A stretch of DNA of 64,000 nt from Roseicyclus marinus. GTDB lineage: Bacteria; Pseudomonadota; Alphaproteobacteria; Rhodobacterales; Rhodobacteraceae. Below, in pieces: positions 16,440 through 25,115 of the stretch. The stretch is taken from assembly GCF_036322625.1 (NCBI RefSeq), contig NZ_AP027266.1, forward strand, positions 1,305,001 to 1,369,000, read 5' to 3'. A program made the position numbers and the translations under genes. Positions within the stretch are counted from its first letter, which is position 1, and each line of letters begins with the position of its first letter. Below the pieces are notes generated by a model, which was not told the DNA's origin, did not search any database, and saw only the letters and a list, made by a program, of their open reading frames with translations.

Positions 16440-17047
16440 GTAAGCGTTGTGCCGATCACACGGTGACGGCTCAGCTCCAAGAGAGCAGATCGTCGATCTG
16501 GCTCCGCTTGTGGCCTTGGACGATGGCGGTGAGCGTGGCGGCCAGCCAGGTATGGGGATCGACGCCGTTCATCTTGCAGGTCTCGATTGGCGAGGCGATG
16601 ACGGCCCAGTTTTCAGCGCCGGCATCATGGCCAGCGAAGAGTGCATTTTTTTGTTTAGGGCAATGGGGCGGATGGTGCGCTCGACTGCGTTGCTGTCGAT
16701 CTCGACACGGCCATCGGTCAAGAAGCGACCAAGGCCCTCGCGGTATTTGGCGATGTAGGACAGCGCCTCGCCCAAGGGCGATTTGGCCGAGGCGCGTCCG
16801 CGGTGATGGATCAGCCAATCATCAATTCGTGTGAGGGTCGGAGCGGATCGATCCGGTCGGGTGGCGGGGTCACTGCCGCGGATCTCGGATTCGATGGCAC
16901 AGAGATCACGGATGAGAGCCACGCCTTCCTCGGCAATCGGCGCAGGGCCGGCGCGGGTGATCTCGACCAGCTTGCGCCGCGCATGCGCCCAGAAATAGGC
17001 AAGCTGGATACCAGGGCCAGCACGGTCTGGAATGATCAGCCGGTTTT
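16440..17047 (-). mobile_element. IS66-family element, right-end remnant
   Basis: The remnant begins at 16440 with GTAAGCG, consistent with the GTAA terminus of IS66-family inverted repeats. It contains the last third of the TnpC transposase and stops at 17047, one base before the right attachment repeat. The left end, tnpA, tnpB and most of tnpC are missing. Confidence 0.7.
16474..17040 (-). pseudogene. IS66-family transposase TnpC, C-terminal remnant with frameshift
   Basis: Reading on the minus strand: RLIIPDRAGPGIQLAYFWAH, then RRKLVEITRAGPAP, ALIRDLCAIESEIRG and LTDGRVEIDSNAVERTIRPI. These match the DDE_Tnp_IS66 domain including the late Glu motif. After IALNKK the frame breaks in a run of seven A; restoring one A gives KNALFAGHDAGAENWAVIAS, then IETCKMNGVDPHTWL and QIDDLLSW, the usual IS66 C-terminus. 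About 340 N-terminal residues are absent, so it cannot be functional. Confidence 0.85.
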
Positions 17048-17066
17048 ATCCTTCACTGTCCGCCAC
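17048..17066 (+). repeat. Right attachment-site repeat
   Basis: ATCCTTCACTGTCCGCCAC repeats the tRNA-Ser 3' end (8499-8517) with one substitution and no tRNA body around it. It marks the right border of the island. The 175 bases from here to the stress-protein gene hold no gene. Confidence 0.8.
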
Positions 17067-17241
17067 CCCCACATCACCAAAAAACCACCCACGACACCGC
17101 CTCAGGGCCGGGGCGCTTTGCTGACGGCGGCGCGGCCTTTGACCCTTCGCGTCAAATTCCGGCATCCCCACGGCAAAATCCGCACTATACTTGAGGGGCC
17201 GGGGGCGGCAGGACCCGCCCCGTTCAAGGGAGGAACAGGGC

Positions 17242-18096
17242 ATGTTGGCAAGAATTCTGGTGCCCGTCTGGGGCGAAGGCATGGGCGATGCGGTGCTCGA
17301 ACATGCAGCGCAGCTCGCGCATCGGCACAAGGCGCATATCGTCGTCGCCCATTGTCGCGCCCGCCCCGAGGACATGATGCCCCATGGCATCCCTCTGCCC
17401 GGGTTCGTGCGCGATGCGATCCTCAAACAGGCCTCCCAGATGGCCGACCACGAGGAAAACAGCCTGCGCGACCGCCTGCATGCCGCTGCCATGGCCCTCG
17501 ACCTGCGCGAGGCCGACCGCCCGGCGGGCGATGTGGCCACCGTGCAATTCGTCGAGGAACACGGACGCCTTCCCGACATGATCAAGCACAATGGCCGCCT
17601 TGCCGATCTGATCGTGGTGGCCAAGCCTGACCGCGACCGCAACCTGGGTCAGAACGCGCTCAAATCGGGCCTGTTCCAGACCGGGCGCCCGGTCCTGATG
17701 TGTCCGCCTGCGGGCGAGGTTCCGCAGACGCTGGGGCGCCATGTCACCGTGGGCTGGAACGGCTCGATCGAGGCGTCGCGCGCCGTGGCGCTCACGCTCG
17801 ACCTTGTGGCCGCCGCCGAAAAGGTGACGGTCCTGGCCGCGGGCACCGGCAAGCCGCATGGCGCCACGCCCGAGGATCTTCTGGAATACTACCGCCTGCG
17901 CGGCATCACCGCCGATCTGATCCGTTTCGAGGCGCGCAATCCCGGCCTTGCGCTGCTTGAGCGCACGATGGAACTCGGGGCCGGAATGCTCATCATGGGG
18001 GCTTACGGCCAAAGCCACGAGCGCGAGACGCTTTTCGGCGGCAACACCCAATCCGTTGTCGACAAAGCGGAAATTCCCGTGGTGCTCGCGCATTGA
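17242..18096 (+). CDS. Universal stress protein, two UspA domains
   Basis: 284 residues with two tandem Usp folds. The first begins MLARILVPVWGEGMGDAVLEHA. The second begins at HVTVGWNGSIEASRAVALTL near 170 and ends with LIMGAYGQSHERETLFGGNT, which matches the ATP-binding G-2x-G-9x-G-S/T motif in modified form. The first domain lacks a clear copy of that motif (VAKPDRDRNLGQNALKSG). Such proteins help survival under stress and sometimes modulate adjacent transporters. The start ATG follows GGGAGGAACAGGGC. A TctCBA transporter lies 130 bases downstream on the same strand. Confidence 0.9.
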   Translation: MLARILVPVWGEGMGDAVLEHAAQLAHRHKAHIVVAHCRARPEDMMPHGIPLPGFVRDAILKQASQMADHEENSLRDRLHAAAMALDLREADRPAGDVATVQFVEEHGRLPDMIKHNGRLADLIVVAKPDRDRNLGQNALKSGLFQTGRPVLMCPPAGEVPQTLGRHVTVGWNGSIEASRAVALTLDLVAAAEKVTVLAAGTGKPHGATPEDLLEYYRLRGITADLIRFEARNPGLALLERTMELGAGMLIMGAYGQSHERETLFGGNTQSVVDKAEIPVVLAH

Positions 18097-18127
18097 GCAA
18101 TCGTTTCATCGCGAAATAAAATAATTC

Positions 18128-18155
18128 TTGAAGGGTTAAAACGGAAAGATAGTTA
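18128..18155 (+). promoter_or_regulatory. Possible promoter of tctCBA
   Basis: TTGAAG (18128-18133) and TAGTTA (18150-18155) are spaced by 16 bases in an AT-rich patch between the stress-protein gene and tctC. This is a weak sigma-70 match judged by eye. Confidence 0.35.
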
Positions 18156-18229
18156 CTCCTCCACGAACAGGCGGCGCGGGGCGAGGGGTCCCGTGCCGCA
18201 TCTTGCAAAGTTACGGAGGAGGAGCCGTC

Positions 18230-19201
18230 ATGTCGTTCACCAAGCGTGCTGTCTTGAAACTGTCCTGCGCGGCTCTCGTCGCGCTTTCGCCGCTTCCCGC
18301 GCTCGCGCAGGATTGGGAACCGCGCCGCCCCATCGATTTCGTCATCATGGCCGGTCCCGGCGGCGGTGCCGACCAGATCGCGCGCTTCATCCAGTCGGTG
18401 GCCGAGCGCTATGACCTGACCTCGCGCCCGCTCGTGCCCAACAACCAGGGCGGCGGTTCGGGGGCCGAGGCGCTCTTGCATCTCAACAACGCCAGCGATC
18501 CCGATCACACGATCCTCGTGACGCTGAATTCCTTCTTCACCACGCCCTTGCGTCAGGCCAATCTCGGCATCGACATCCAGACCTTCACGCCCGTGGCGAT
18601 GATGGGCGTCGATCCCTTCGTGCTCTGGGTGCACCGCGACAGCGGCATCACCAATTTCGACCAGTGGCTCGAAACGGTGCGCGGCATGAACGGCGATTAC
18701 GTCATGGGCGGCACCGGCTCGGGGCAGGAAGACAGCATCGTCATCGCCTTCCTGTCCAATGCCTATGACCTCGACATCACCTATATCCCCTATGATGGCG
18801 GCGGTGCCGTGGCGCGCGATCTGGCGGGCCAGCAGATCATGGCCACCGTGAACAACCCCGCCGAGGCCAAGGGCTTCTACGAGGCGGGCGATGTCGTGCC
18901 GCTTCTGGCCTTCTCCGACGAACGTCTGCCCGCATTCCCCGATATCCCGACCATCCGCGAACTGGGGCATGATTTCTCCTATGCCAACCAGCGGGCCGTC
19001 GTGGGCGCGCCCGGCATGTCGGACGAGGCGGCGGCCTATTACCAGACCGTCTTCACCCAGGTCTACGAAAGCGCCGAATGGCAGGGCTATCTCGAATCCG
19101 AAAGCCTCTCGCCGCTCTGGATGAGCCCCGAGGAACAGCGCGCCTATTGGGACACCCAGGTCGCCAATCACCGCGAACTTCTGGCCTCTCTGGGCCAGTA
19201 A
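18230..19201 (+). CDS. tctC: Tripartite tricarboxylate transporter receptor, TctC family
   Basis: Periplasmic binding protein of a TTT transporter, 323 residues. The signal peptide ends at PALAQ near 25. RPIDFVIMAGPGGGADQIAR and GSGAEALLHLNN carry the Bug/TctC ligand-loop pattern, and YIPYDGGGAVARDLAGQQI is the second characteristic loop. GGAGGAGGAGCC precedes the ATG. It is followed by tctB and tctA, completing the system. Known ligands in the family are citrate, tartrate, terephthalate and other small acids; the ligand here is unknown. Confidence 0.93.
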   Translation: MSFTKRAVLKLSCAALVALSPLPALAQDWEPRRPIDFVIMAGPGGGADQIARFIQSVAERYDLTSRPLVPNNQGGGSGAEALLHLNNASDPDHTILVTLNSFFTTPLRQANLGIDIQTFTPVAMMGVDPFVLWVHRDSGITNFDQWLETVRGMNGDYVMGGTGSGQEDSIVIAFLSNAYDLDITYIPYDGGGAVARDLAGQQIMATVNNPAEAKGFYEAGDVVPLLAFSDERLPAFPDIPTIRELGHDFSYANQRAVVGAPGMSDEAAAYYQTVFTQVYESAEWQGYLESESLSPLWMSPEEQRAYWDTQVANHRELLASLGQ

Positions 19202-19264
19202 TCCGCCCTCGGGCAACAGGGCCCCGTCCGCGCCGTGCCGGCCGGACGGGCAAGGGGAAGACGA

Positions 19265-19768
19265 ATGCGCTACGGCGAACTTCTGACGGCGGGCGTTCTG
19301 GCGCTTTTTTCCATCTACCTGATGTGGAAGAGCACGGAACTGCCCATCGGCTTCATCGAGGGCAGGGGGCCAGGCGGCGGTGCCTGGCCTTTCTGGCTTT
19401 CGGCCATCATGCTGCTGAGCTGCATCCTGGTCATGGTCAAATGGTGGCGCGGGACCTCTCCCGCCTCGCAATCGGATGAACCGTTTCTCGACGGCTATGG
19501 CTGGCGCACGCTGGTCCTGGTGGGGGGCGGGCTCCTGGGCTTTGTCGCGCTCATCGACGTCTTGTCGATGTATGGGGCGATCGCGGTCTTCCTGATCTAC
19601 TACCTGCGGTTTCTCGGGCGGCATTCCTGGGCCCTGACACTGGTCTTTGCCATCGTGGCCCCCATCGCGCTCTTCTTCTTCTTCGAAGGGGCGATGCGCA
19701 TCACCATGCCGAGCGGCTGGTCCTTCACCGACCCCGTTTTCGACATCCTTTACGACATCATCTACTAG
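19265..19768 (+). CDS. tctB: Tripartite tricarboxylate transporter small subunit, TctB family
   Basis: 167 residues with four hydrophobic segments (about 8-22, 42-60, 80-97 and 118-145). The sequence GFIEGRGPGGGAWPFWLSAIML near 30-52 is the TctB N-terminal signature. It lies 63 bases after tctC and 12 before tctA, as in typical TTT operons. Confidence 0.9.
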   Translation: MRYGELLTAGVLALFSIYLMWKSTELPIGFIEGRGPGGGAWPFWLSAIMLLSCILVMVKWWRGTSPASQSDEPFLDGYGWRTLVLVGGGLLGFVALIDVLSMYGAIAVFLIYYLRFLGRHSWALTLVFAIVAPIALFFFFEGAMRITMPSGWSFTDPVFDILYDIIY

Positions 19769-19780
19769 GCGCGCCTCATC

Positions 19781-21283
19781 ATGGAAATTCTCGGCCTTCT
19801 TGGCGACGGCATGTTGATCGCGCTCCAGCCGGTCAACCTGCTTCTGATCGTGATCGGCGTGACCGTCGGCCTGTTCATCGGCGCGATGCCGGGGCTTGGC
19901 TCGGTCAATGGCGTGGCGATCCTTTTGCCCATCACCTTTCTCGTGCCGCCCACGGGCGCGATCATCTTTCTTGCCGCGATCTATTACGGGGCGATGTATG
20001 GGGGGGCGATCTCGTCCATCACCTTGGGCATTCCCGGCGCGTCCACGGCGGTGGCCACGACCTTTGACGGGCGACCACTCGCCATGCAGGGGCGGGCCTC
20101 GCTCGCGCTGGTGACGGCGGCCATCGCCTCCTTCATCGGGGGGACGGTCGCCAATATCATCTTCACGGGCTTTGCCCCGCTTCTGGCGGGCGTGGCGCTC
20201 TCTTTCGGCCCGCCCGAGATCTTTGCCCTGATGCTTCTGGCCTTTGCGACCTTCGTGGGGCTGGGCAGCGACGATATCCCCAAGACGATCTTCTCGATCT
20301 GTTTCGGCCTTGTCCTGGGGGCCATCGGCTTTGACCAGATTTCGGGCGCACCCCGTCTGGTCCTGTTCGACATGACGGGCTTCTTGCAGGGCATCGGCTT
20401 TCTGGTGCTGGCCATCGGCGTCTACGGTCTGGGCGAGATGATCTGGACCATCGAACAGACGCGCGGCGACGTGGAAAACACCACGCCCCGCATGACGGCC
20501 AAGGGCATGGCCGAGGATACGGCGGAATCCTTGCGCCGGGGCTGGCGCGGGACCACGATCGGCTCGCTCATCGGTTTTTTCGTCGGCATCCTGCCCGCCG
20601 CCGGCGCGACACCCGCCTCGCTCATGTCCTATGGCGTGACCAAGATGATCTCGCGCCGCCCGCAGGATTTCGGGCGCGGCAGCGTCGACGGCGTGGCAGC
20701 GCCCGAGGCGGCGAACAATTCCGCCTCCACGGGTTCCATGCTGCCGATGCTCACCTTGGGCATTCCCGGCTCGCCCACCACCGCGATCTTGCTCGGGGGC
20801 ATGGTGATCTGGGGCCTGACGCCCGGACCGCGCCTGTTCGTCGACCAGACGGAATTCGTCTGGGGCCTGATCGGGTCCTTCTACATCTCGAATGTGGCGG
20901 CGCTCGTGATCAACCTCGCCTTCATCCCGGTCTTCATCTGGATGCTCCGGATGCCCTTCACGATCCTCGCGCCCGTGATCTTCGTCCTGTCGATCATCGG
21001 CGGCTATGCCGCGACGCGCGACATGTTCGACATCTGGATGATCCTCGTCTTCGGGATCGGGGCCTTCGTGCTGCGGCGGATGGATTATCCGCTGGCGCCC
21101 GCAGTTCTGGCCATCGTGCTCGGCCCCATCGCGGAACCGACGCTGCGCCAGTCGCTGCTTCTGTCCGGGGGCGATCCGATGATCTTCCTGAACCGTCCCA
21201 TCGCGGCCCCGATCACGATCATTGCCGTGATCTTGATCCTCCTGCCGCTGGTGAAACTTTTCAGAAAGAAAAAGCCCGCCTGA
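19781..21283 (+). CDS. tctA: Tripartite tricarboxylate transporter large permease, TctA family
   Basis: 500 residues, the normal TctA length, about 12 membrane segments. Family motifs are visible: GLFIGAMPGLGSVNGVAILLP near 30-50, YYGAMYGGAISSITLGIPGA near 68-87, and the repeat-like LGIPGSPTTAILLGGMVIWGLTPG near 325-350. GVAAPEAANNSASTGSMLPM is another conserved stretch. It forms the transport channel with TctB and receives substrate from TctC. Two hairpins follow the stop. Confidence 0.95.
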   Translation: MEILGLLGDGMLIALQPVNLLLIVIGVTVGLFIGAMPGLGSVNGVAILLPITFLVPPTGAIIFLAAIYYGAMYGGAISSITLGIPGASTAVATTFDGRPLAMQGRASLALVTAAIASFIGGTVANIIFTGFAPLLAGVALSFGPPEIFALMLLAFATFVGLGSDDIPKTIFSICFGLVLGAIGFDQISGAPRLVLFDMTGFLQGIGFLVLAIGVYGLGEMIWTIEQTRGDVENTTPRMTAKGMAEDTAESLRRGWRGTTIGSLIGFFVGILPAAGATPASLMSYGVTKMISRRPQDFGRGSVDGVAAPEAANNSASTGSMLPMLTLGIPGSPTTAILLGGMVIWGLTPGPRLFVDQTEFVWGLIGSFYISNVAALVINLAFIPVFIWMLRMPFTILAPVIFVLSIIGGYAATRDMFDIWMILVFGIGAFVLRRMDYPLAPAVLAIVLGPIAEPTLRQSLLLSGGDPMIFLNRPIAAPITIIAVILILLPLVKLFRKKKPA

Positions 21284-21356
21284 GAAAGGGTTTCGTAACC
21301 TTTCTTAAAGGCCGTGAACCAAAACCGCCGCCCCTGCATCGCACGGGCGGCGGTTT
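21283..21356 (+). terminator. Terminator region after tctA
   Basis: A small hairpin (AGAAAGG 21283-21289, CCTTTCT 21299-21305) overlaps the stop. A stronger one, AAACCGCCGCCC (21322-21333) with GGGCGGCGGTTT (21345-21356), is followed by CTTTT. It separates tctA from the convergent RND gene and may serve both strands. Confidence 0.8.
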
Positions 21357-21368
21357 CTTTTGGTCCCC

Positions 21369-24300
21369 TCACTCCGCCGCGCGGAGCGGTGTCTTGGGAG
21401 GCTCTTCCGGGGTTTCCTCCGCCGTCTCCGGCTCGGCGACAACGGATTCCTGCGGGCTTGGGTCCTCGTCCCAGTAGATCGTCGGGTTCGTCGTCCGCCG
21501 CGCCTCGCGCATCAGCGCGTAATCCTGCGCCCGCCGGCCAAGCCCTTTGGCCCCCATCCGCGCGATCCAGCGCGCCGCCCAGCCAAGGATCGTCCAGAAC
21601 CAGATCCGCAGCGCCAGAAGCGAGGGCGTCACAACCAGCGTCAGCACCGTCGCGATGCCAAGACCAAAGACAACCGCCGTCGCCAATTGCTTCCACCACA
21701 AGGCCGTGGGGCTGTCGATCGTGTAACCCCCGTTGGCGAAATCGAGGCTGATGCCGAACATCATCGGCGCAAGCCCCGCCATCGTCGTGATCGTCGTCAG
21801 CAACACCGGCCTGATGCGCGATTCCGCCGTCCGCGTGATCGCCTCCAGACGCGGCATGTAGCGGGCGTATTCCTGGTAGGTGTCGATCAGGACGATGTTG
21901 TTGTTCACCACGATCCCCGCCAAGGCGACGATCCCCGTTCCCGTCATGATGATCGAGAATGTCTGGTCCATCACCAGCATCCCGATCAGCACGCCCGTGG
22001 TCGACAAGATCACCGCCAGAAGCACGAGGATCGAATTGTAGACCGAATTGAACTGCGCCAGCAGGATGATGAACATCAGCCCCAGCGCCGCGCCAAAGGC
22101 TTGTCCCAGGAACGCCTGGCTTTCGGCCTGTTCTTCCTGATCGCCCGCCCATTCCCAACTGACCGAAGCGGGCAGGGGGTTTTCGCCCTGCAACCATTCC
22201 GTCAGCATCGCGATGCGTTCATTCGCATTGACCGGCGACAGCGTCAGATCGCCCGCGCGCAAGCCCTCGGCCAGCGCCTCGCCCGTTTCTCCGGGCGGCA
22301 AACGGTAGATCGTGTAAGCCGTTTCACCCAAGGTGAAATCCGCTGTTCCGCCCTCCGCGATGGTGGACAGGTCGCGGATATAGCCCCGCGTCTCGCCCGC
22401 GCCATCCACGACCCGCGACAGGCCCGCCACCACATCCGCCTTCACGTCGAAGACGCGCGATTGGTCGATGCGCTGGATCTCGGCCAGTTGCGGGGTGGGC
22501 GTGTAGGTGACGAAATTCGACAAGGGCACTAGCCCGTCGCGCGTGCGCACCCTGAGCGTGTCGAGCGTCGACAGGACCCGCGCATCCTCGGGGAAGCGGA
22601 CGCGGATCTCGATCTCCTCGTCCGAACTTGGCACCCGCATCGTATCGAGCAAGATGCCCCGCGTGACCAGCTGCACCATCGCCCCCACGGTCGAGACATC
22701 GGCCCCGAACCGGCCCGCAGCCTCCACATCGACATCGATCTGCCAGTCGATCCCGGGCAGCGGCAGCGTATCCTCGATCAGGGTCAGACCCGCCAACTCC
22801 TCGAAATAGGCGCGCGCCATCCGGGTCGCGGCCTGCAATTCTTCCCAATTGTCGCCCGACAGCCGCAGGTTGATCGGCTTGCCCGCGGCCGGGCCGCGCG
22901 ATTGCGAGAAAATCTCGGTCCGGATACCCGGCAATGCGTTCAACCGTGCCTGCAACCGATCGAGGATCAGGTCCCCATCCTCGCGCGCGCCCCAGGGCTC
23001 GAGGTCGAGCTGCACCTGGCCGATCGTGTCGGACGGGGCCGCGACGCCGCCGGTGTTGTTGTTCAACCCGCCTTCGCCCGCAAAGGCAAAGACGTCGCGC
23101 ACGCCCGGTTCCTGCAGCACGATCGCCTCGACCTGCTGGACCAGCGCGTCCTGTTCCGCGACCGACAGGTTGCCGCGCGCGCGGACATAGACGATGGCGT
23201 TTTCCGGCTCGCTCTCGACGAAGAATTCGACGCCGTTGTTGTTGGCCCCGAAATAGCTGAAGGTCGCCATGACAAAGCCGATCACGGCGACGATGGTCAC
23301 GACCGGCATGACCGGGTTGCCCACGATGGAATGGATCACCCAGCCAAAGGGCGTGCGGCGGTAGCCGGCCTCGACCGGTTTGGCACGCCGCGCGATCTGC
23401 ACGCTGCCCAGCATCACCGACATCAGGGCCGAGGCGATGACGAACAAGATCACCCCCGGCGCCATGCGGATCATCGCGGGCGCGTCTTCCGCCACCGCGA
23501 CCAGAACGCCGGGATTGATCGTCTGAAGCGCGGCAAGGAACATCAGGTAGCCCACCGCCACCGTGACAGCGACCCGCGCCGCATACCACGGCACCAGCGC
23601 CGTCACGACAGCGCTGCCGCGATCCACGATCCGGGTGAACCGTGCCGCGACCCCGCCCAGAACAGGCAGGTAGATCAGCGCCACGATCAACGAGGCCGAC
23701 AGCACGAAGATCATCGTGACAGGCAGCATCCCCATGAATTCGCCCGGAACCCCCGGCCAGAACAGCATCGGCAAAAAGGCGCAGAGCGTCGTCGCGGTCG
23801 AAGAGACGACTGGCCAGAACATCCGCTTGGCCGCATCCGTATAGGCCTGCATGGGCCGCGCGCCCGCCTGCAGCCGCTTGTCGGCATATTCCACGACCAC
23901 GACAGCGCCATCGACCAGCATCCCCACCGCAAGGATCAGGCCGAACATCACGATGTTGGAAATCGCGACCCCCATGATCCCCAACAGGACAAAGGCCAGC
24001 ATGAAGGAGGTAGGGATCGCGAAACCGACCAGCATGGCCGACCGCGTGCCAAGGGCGGCCAGAACCACGATCATCACCAGCGCGATGGCCGTCAGCACCG
24101 AACCCTCGAGCTGGCGCACCATGTCGCGCACCGTCACCGATTGATCGAGCGTCGTGGTCACATGCACCGATTGGCGCAGATCCTCGGGCCAGGTCGCGCG
24201 GACCTGTTCGACCGTCTCGCGCACCAGTGCCGAGGTGTCGATGATGTTGAAGCCCTGCCGCTTGACCACCTGCAGCGCGATCGAGGTTTCGCCGTTGAAC

Positions 24301-25115
24301 CGCGCCGTGCCCAGCCGATCCTCGTAGGTCAGGCGGATATCGGCCAGTTCGCCCAGCGTGACGACCCTATCGCCGTTCACCGTGATCGGCAGCGCATAGA
24401 CATCGGCGGAACTGTCGAAACTCGACGGGATCTTGACCGAGATCGCGCCGTTTTCGGTCGTGACCTCGCCCGCGGCGATCAACTGGTTGTTGTTGACGAC
24501 CGCGTTGACCAGATCGGCGGCGGTGACGTCATAGGCCTCCAGCGCCAGCGGATCGAGGATGACCTCGAGCATCTCGTCGCGGGTGCCGGCAAGACCTGCC
24601 TCCAGAACGGGCGTCAGCGATTCCAGCGCATCCTGCATCTCGGTCGCAAGCCGGATCAGCGTGCGTTCGGGCGCGTCGCCCGACAGCGCCACGATGATGA
24701 TCGGAAACTCCGAGAAATTGATCTCCGAGATCTGGAAGCTTTCGGCACCGGCCGGGAAATCGGCCTCGGCCCGGCTCATCGCGTCGCGCACATCGGCGAT
24801 GGTGGCCGATTTGTCCCAGCCGAATTCGAATTCGAGAAACACCCCCGCGAACCCTTCGGAGGCGGTCGCCGTGATCGTGGTCAGCCCGTCCAGATCCTGA
24901 AACTCGGCCTCCATCGGCCGCACCAGCAGCCGCTCGCTGTCCTCGGCCGAAATGCCGGGGAAGGGGACCGAGATGAACAGCCCCGGAATGTCGATGTCGG
25001 GCTCGCCCTCCTTGGGCAGGCCGACATAGGCCGCCGTGCCCACGGTGAGCGACAGGATGACAAATGCCACGATCATCCGGGCGCGGCTGGCCGCCCAATC
25101 GATGAGGCCGATCAT
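21369..25115 (-). CDS. RND efflux transporter permease (HAE1-like)
   Basis: Proton-driven inner-membrane efflux pump, 1,248 residues, about 200 longer than AcrB. Typical features are the N-terminal helix, the periplasmic porter stretches LVRPMEAEFQDLDGLTTITA and SPVNANERI..., and TM4 with LILAVGMLVDGAVVVVEYAD near residue 400. The latter keeps the first of the two AcrB proton-relay aspartates (LVDD in AcrB, LVDG here). Much of the extra length is a membrane-rich insert around residues 490-590 in the middle of the protein, plus a charged, Pro/Glu-rich C-terminal tail. It overlaps the adaptor gene by ATGA. The substrate is unknown. Confidence 0.92.
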   Translation of the reverse strand: MIGLIDWAASRARMIVAFVILSLTVGTAAYVGLPKEGEPDIDIPGLFISVPFPGISAEDSERLLVRPMEAEFQDLDGLTTITATASEGFAGVFLEFEFGWDKSATIADVRDAMSRAEADFPAGAESFQISEINFSEFPIIIVALSGDAPERTLIRLATEMQDALESLTPVLEAGLAGTRDEMLEVILDPLALEAYDVTAADLVNAVVNNNQLIAAGEVTTENGAISVKIPSSFDSSADVYALPITVNGDRVVTLGELADIRLTYEDRLGTARFNGETSIALQVVKRQGFNIIDTSALVRETVEQVRATWPEDLRQSVHVTTTLDQSVTVRDMVRQLEGSVLTAIALVMIVVLAALGTRSAMLVGFAIPTSFMLAFVLLGIMGVAISNIVMFGLILAVGMLVDGAVVVVEYADKRLQAGARPMQAYTDAAKRMFWPVVSSTATTLCAFLPMLFWPGVPGEFMGMLPVTMIFVLSASLIVALIYLPVLGGVAARFTRIVDRGSAVVTALVPWYAARVAVTVAVGYLMFLAALQTINPGVLVAVAEDAPAMIRMAPGVILFVIASALMSVMLGSVQIARRAKPVEAGYRRTPFGWVIHSIVGNPVMPVVTIVAVIGFVMATFSYFGANNNGVEFFVESEPENAIVYVRARGNLSVAEQDALVQQVEAIVLQEPGVRDVFAFAGEGGLNNNTGGVAAPSDTIGQVQLDLEPWGAREDGDLILDRLQARLNALPGIRTEIFSQSRGPAAGKPINLRLSGDNWEELQAATRMARAYFEELAGLTLIEDTLPLPGIDWQIDVDVEAAGRFGADVSTVGAMVQLVTRGILLDTMRVPSSDEEIEIRVRFPEDARVLSTLDTLRVRTRDGLVPLSNFVTYTPTPQLAEIQRIDQSRVFDVKADVVAGLSRVVDGAGETRGYIRDLSTIAEGGTADFTLGETAYTIYRLPPGETGEALAEGLRAGDLTLSPVNANERIAMLTEWLQGENPLPASVSWEWAGDQEEQAESQAFLGQAFGAALGLMFIILLAQFNSVYNSILVLLAVILSTTGVLIGMLVMDQTFSIIMTGTGIVALAGIVVNNNIVLIDTYQEYARYMPRLEAITRTAESRIRPVLLTTITTMAGLAPMMFGISLDFANGGYTIDSPTALWWKQLATAVVFGLGIATVLTLVVTPSLLALRIWFWTILGWAARWIARMGAKGLGRRAQDYALMREARRTTNPTIYWDEDPSPQESVVAEPETAEETPEEPPKTPLRAAE

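Larger units (their letters stand above)
8499..17066 (+). mobile_element. tRNA-Ser-associated genomic island (about 8.5 kb)
   Basis: Bounded by the direct repeat of the tRNA-Ser 3' end. Inside are IS3-family debris at the left end, seven catabolic and transport genes all on the minus strand, and an IS66 remnant whose truncated end touches the right repeat. Neither an intact integrase nor a relaxase is visible, so the element looks immobilised or is mobilised in trans. The spacer 8518-8646 holds short open frames that I cannot assign; it could be the scar of a lost integrase. Genes on both sides (DUF2852, universal stress protein) look like ordinary chromosome. Confidence 0.75.

Noticed and set aside
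16642-16656. Programmed slippage at the A7 run in IS66 tnpC
   Set aside because: The gene lacks its N-terminal two thirds, so simple decay or a sequencing error explains the frameshift.
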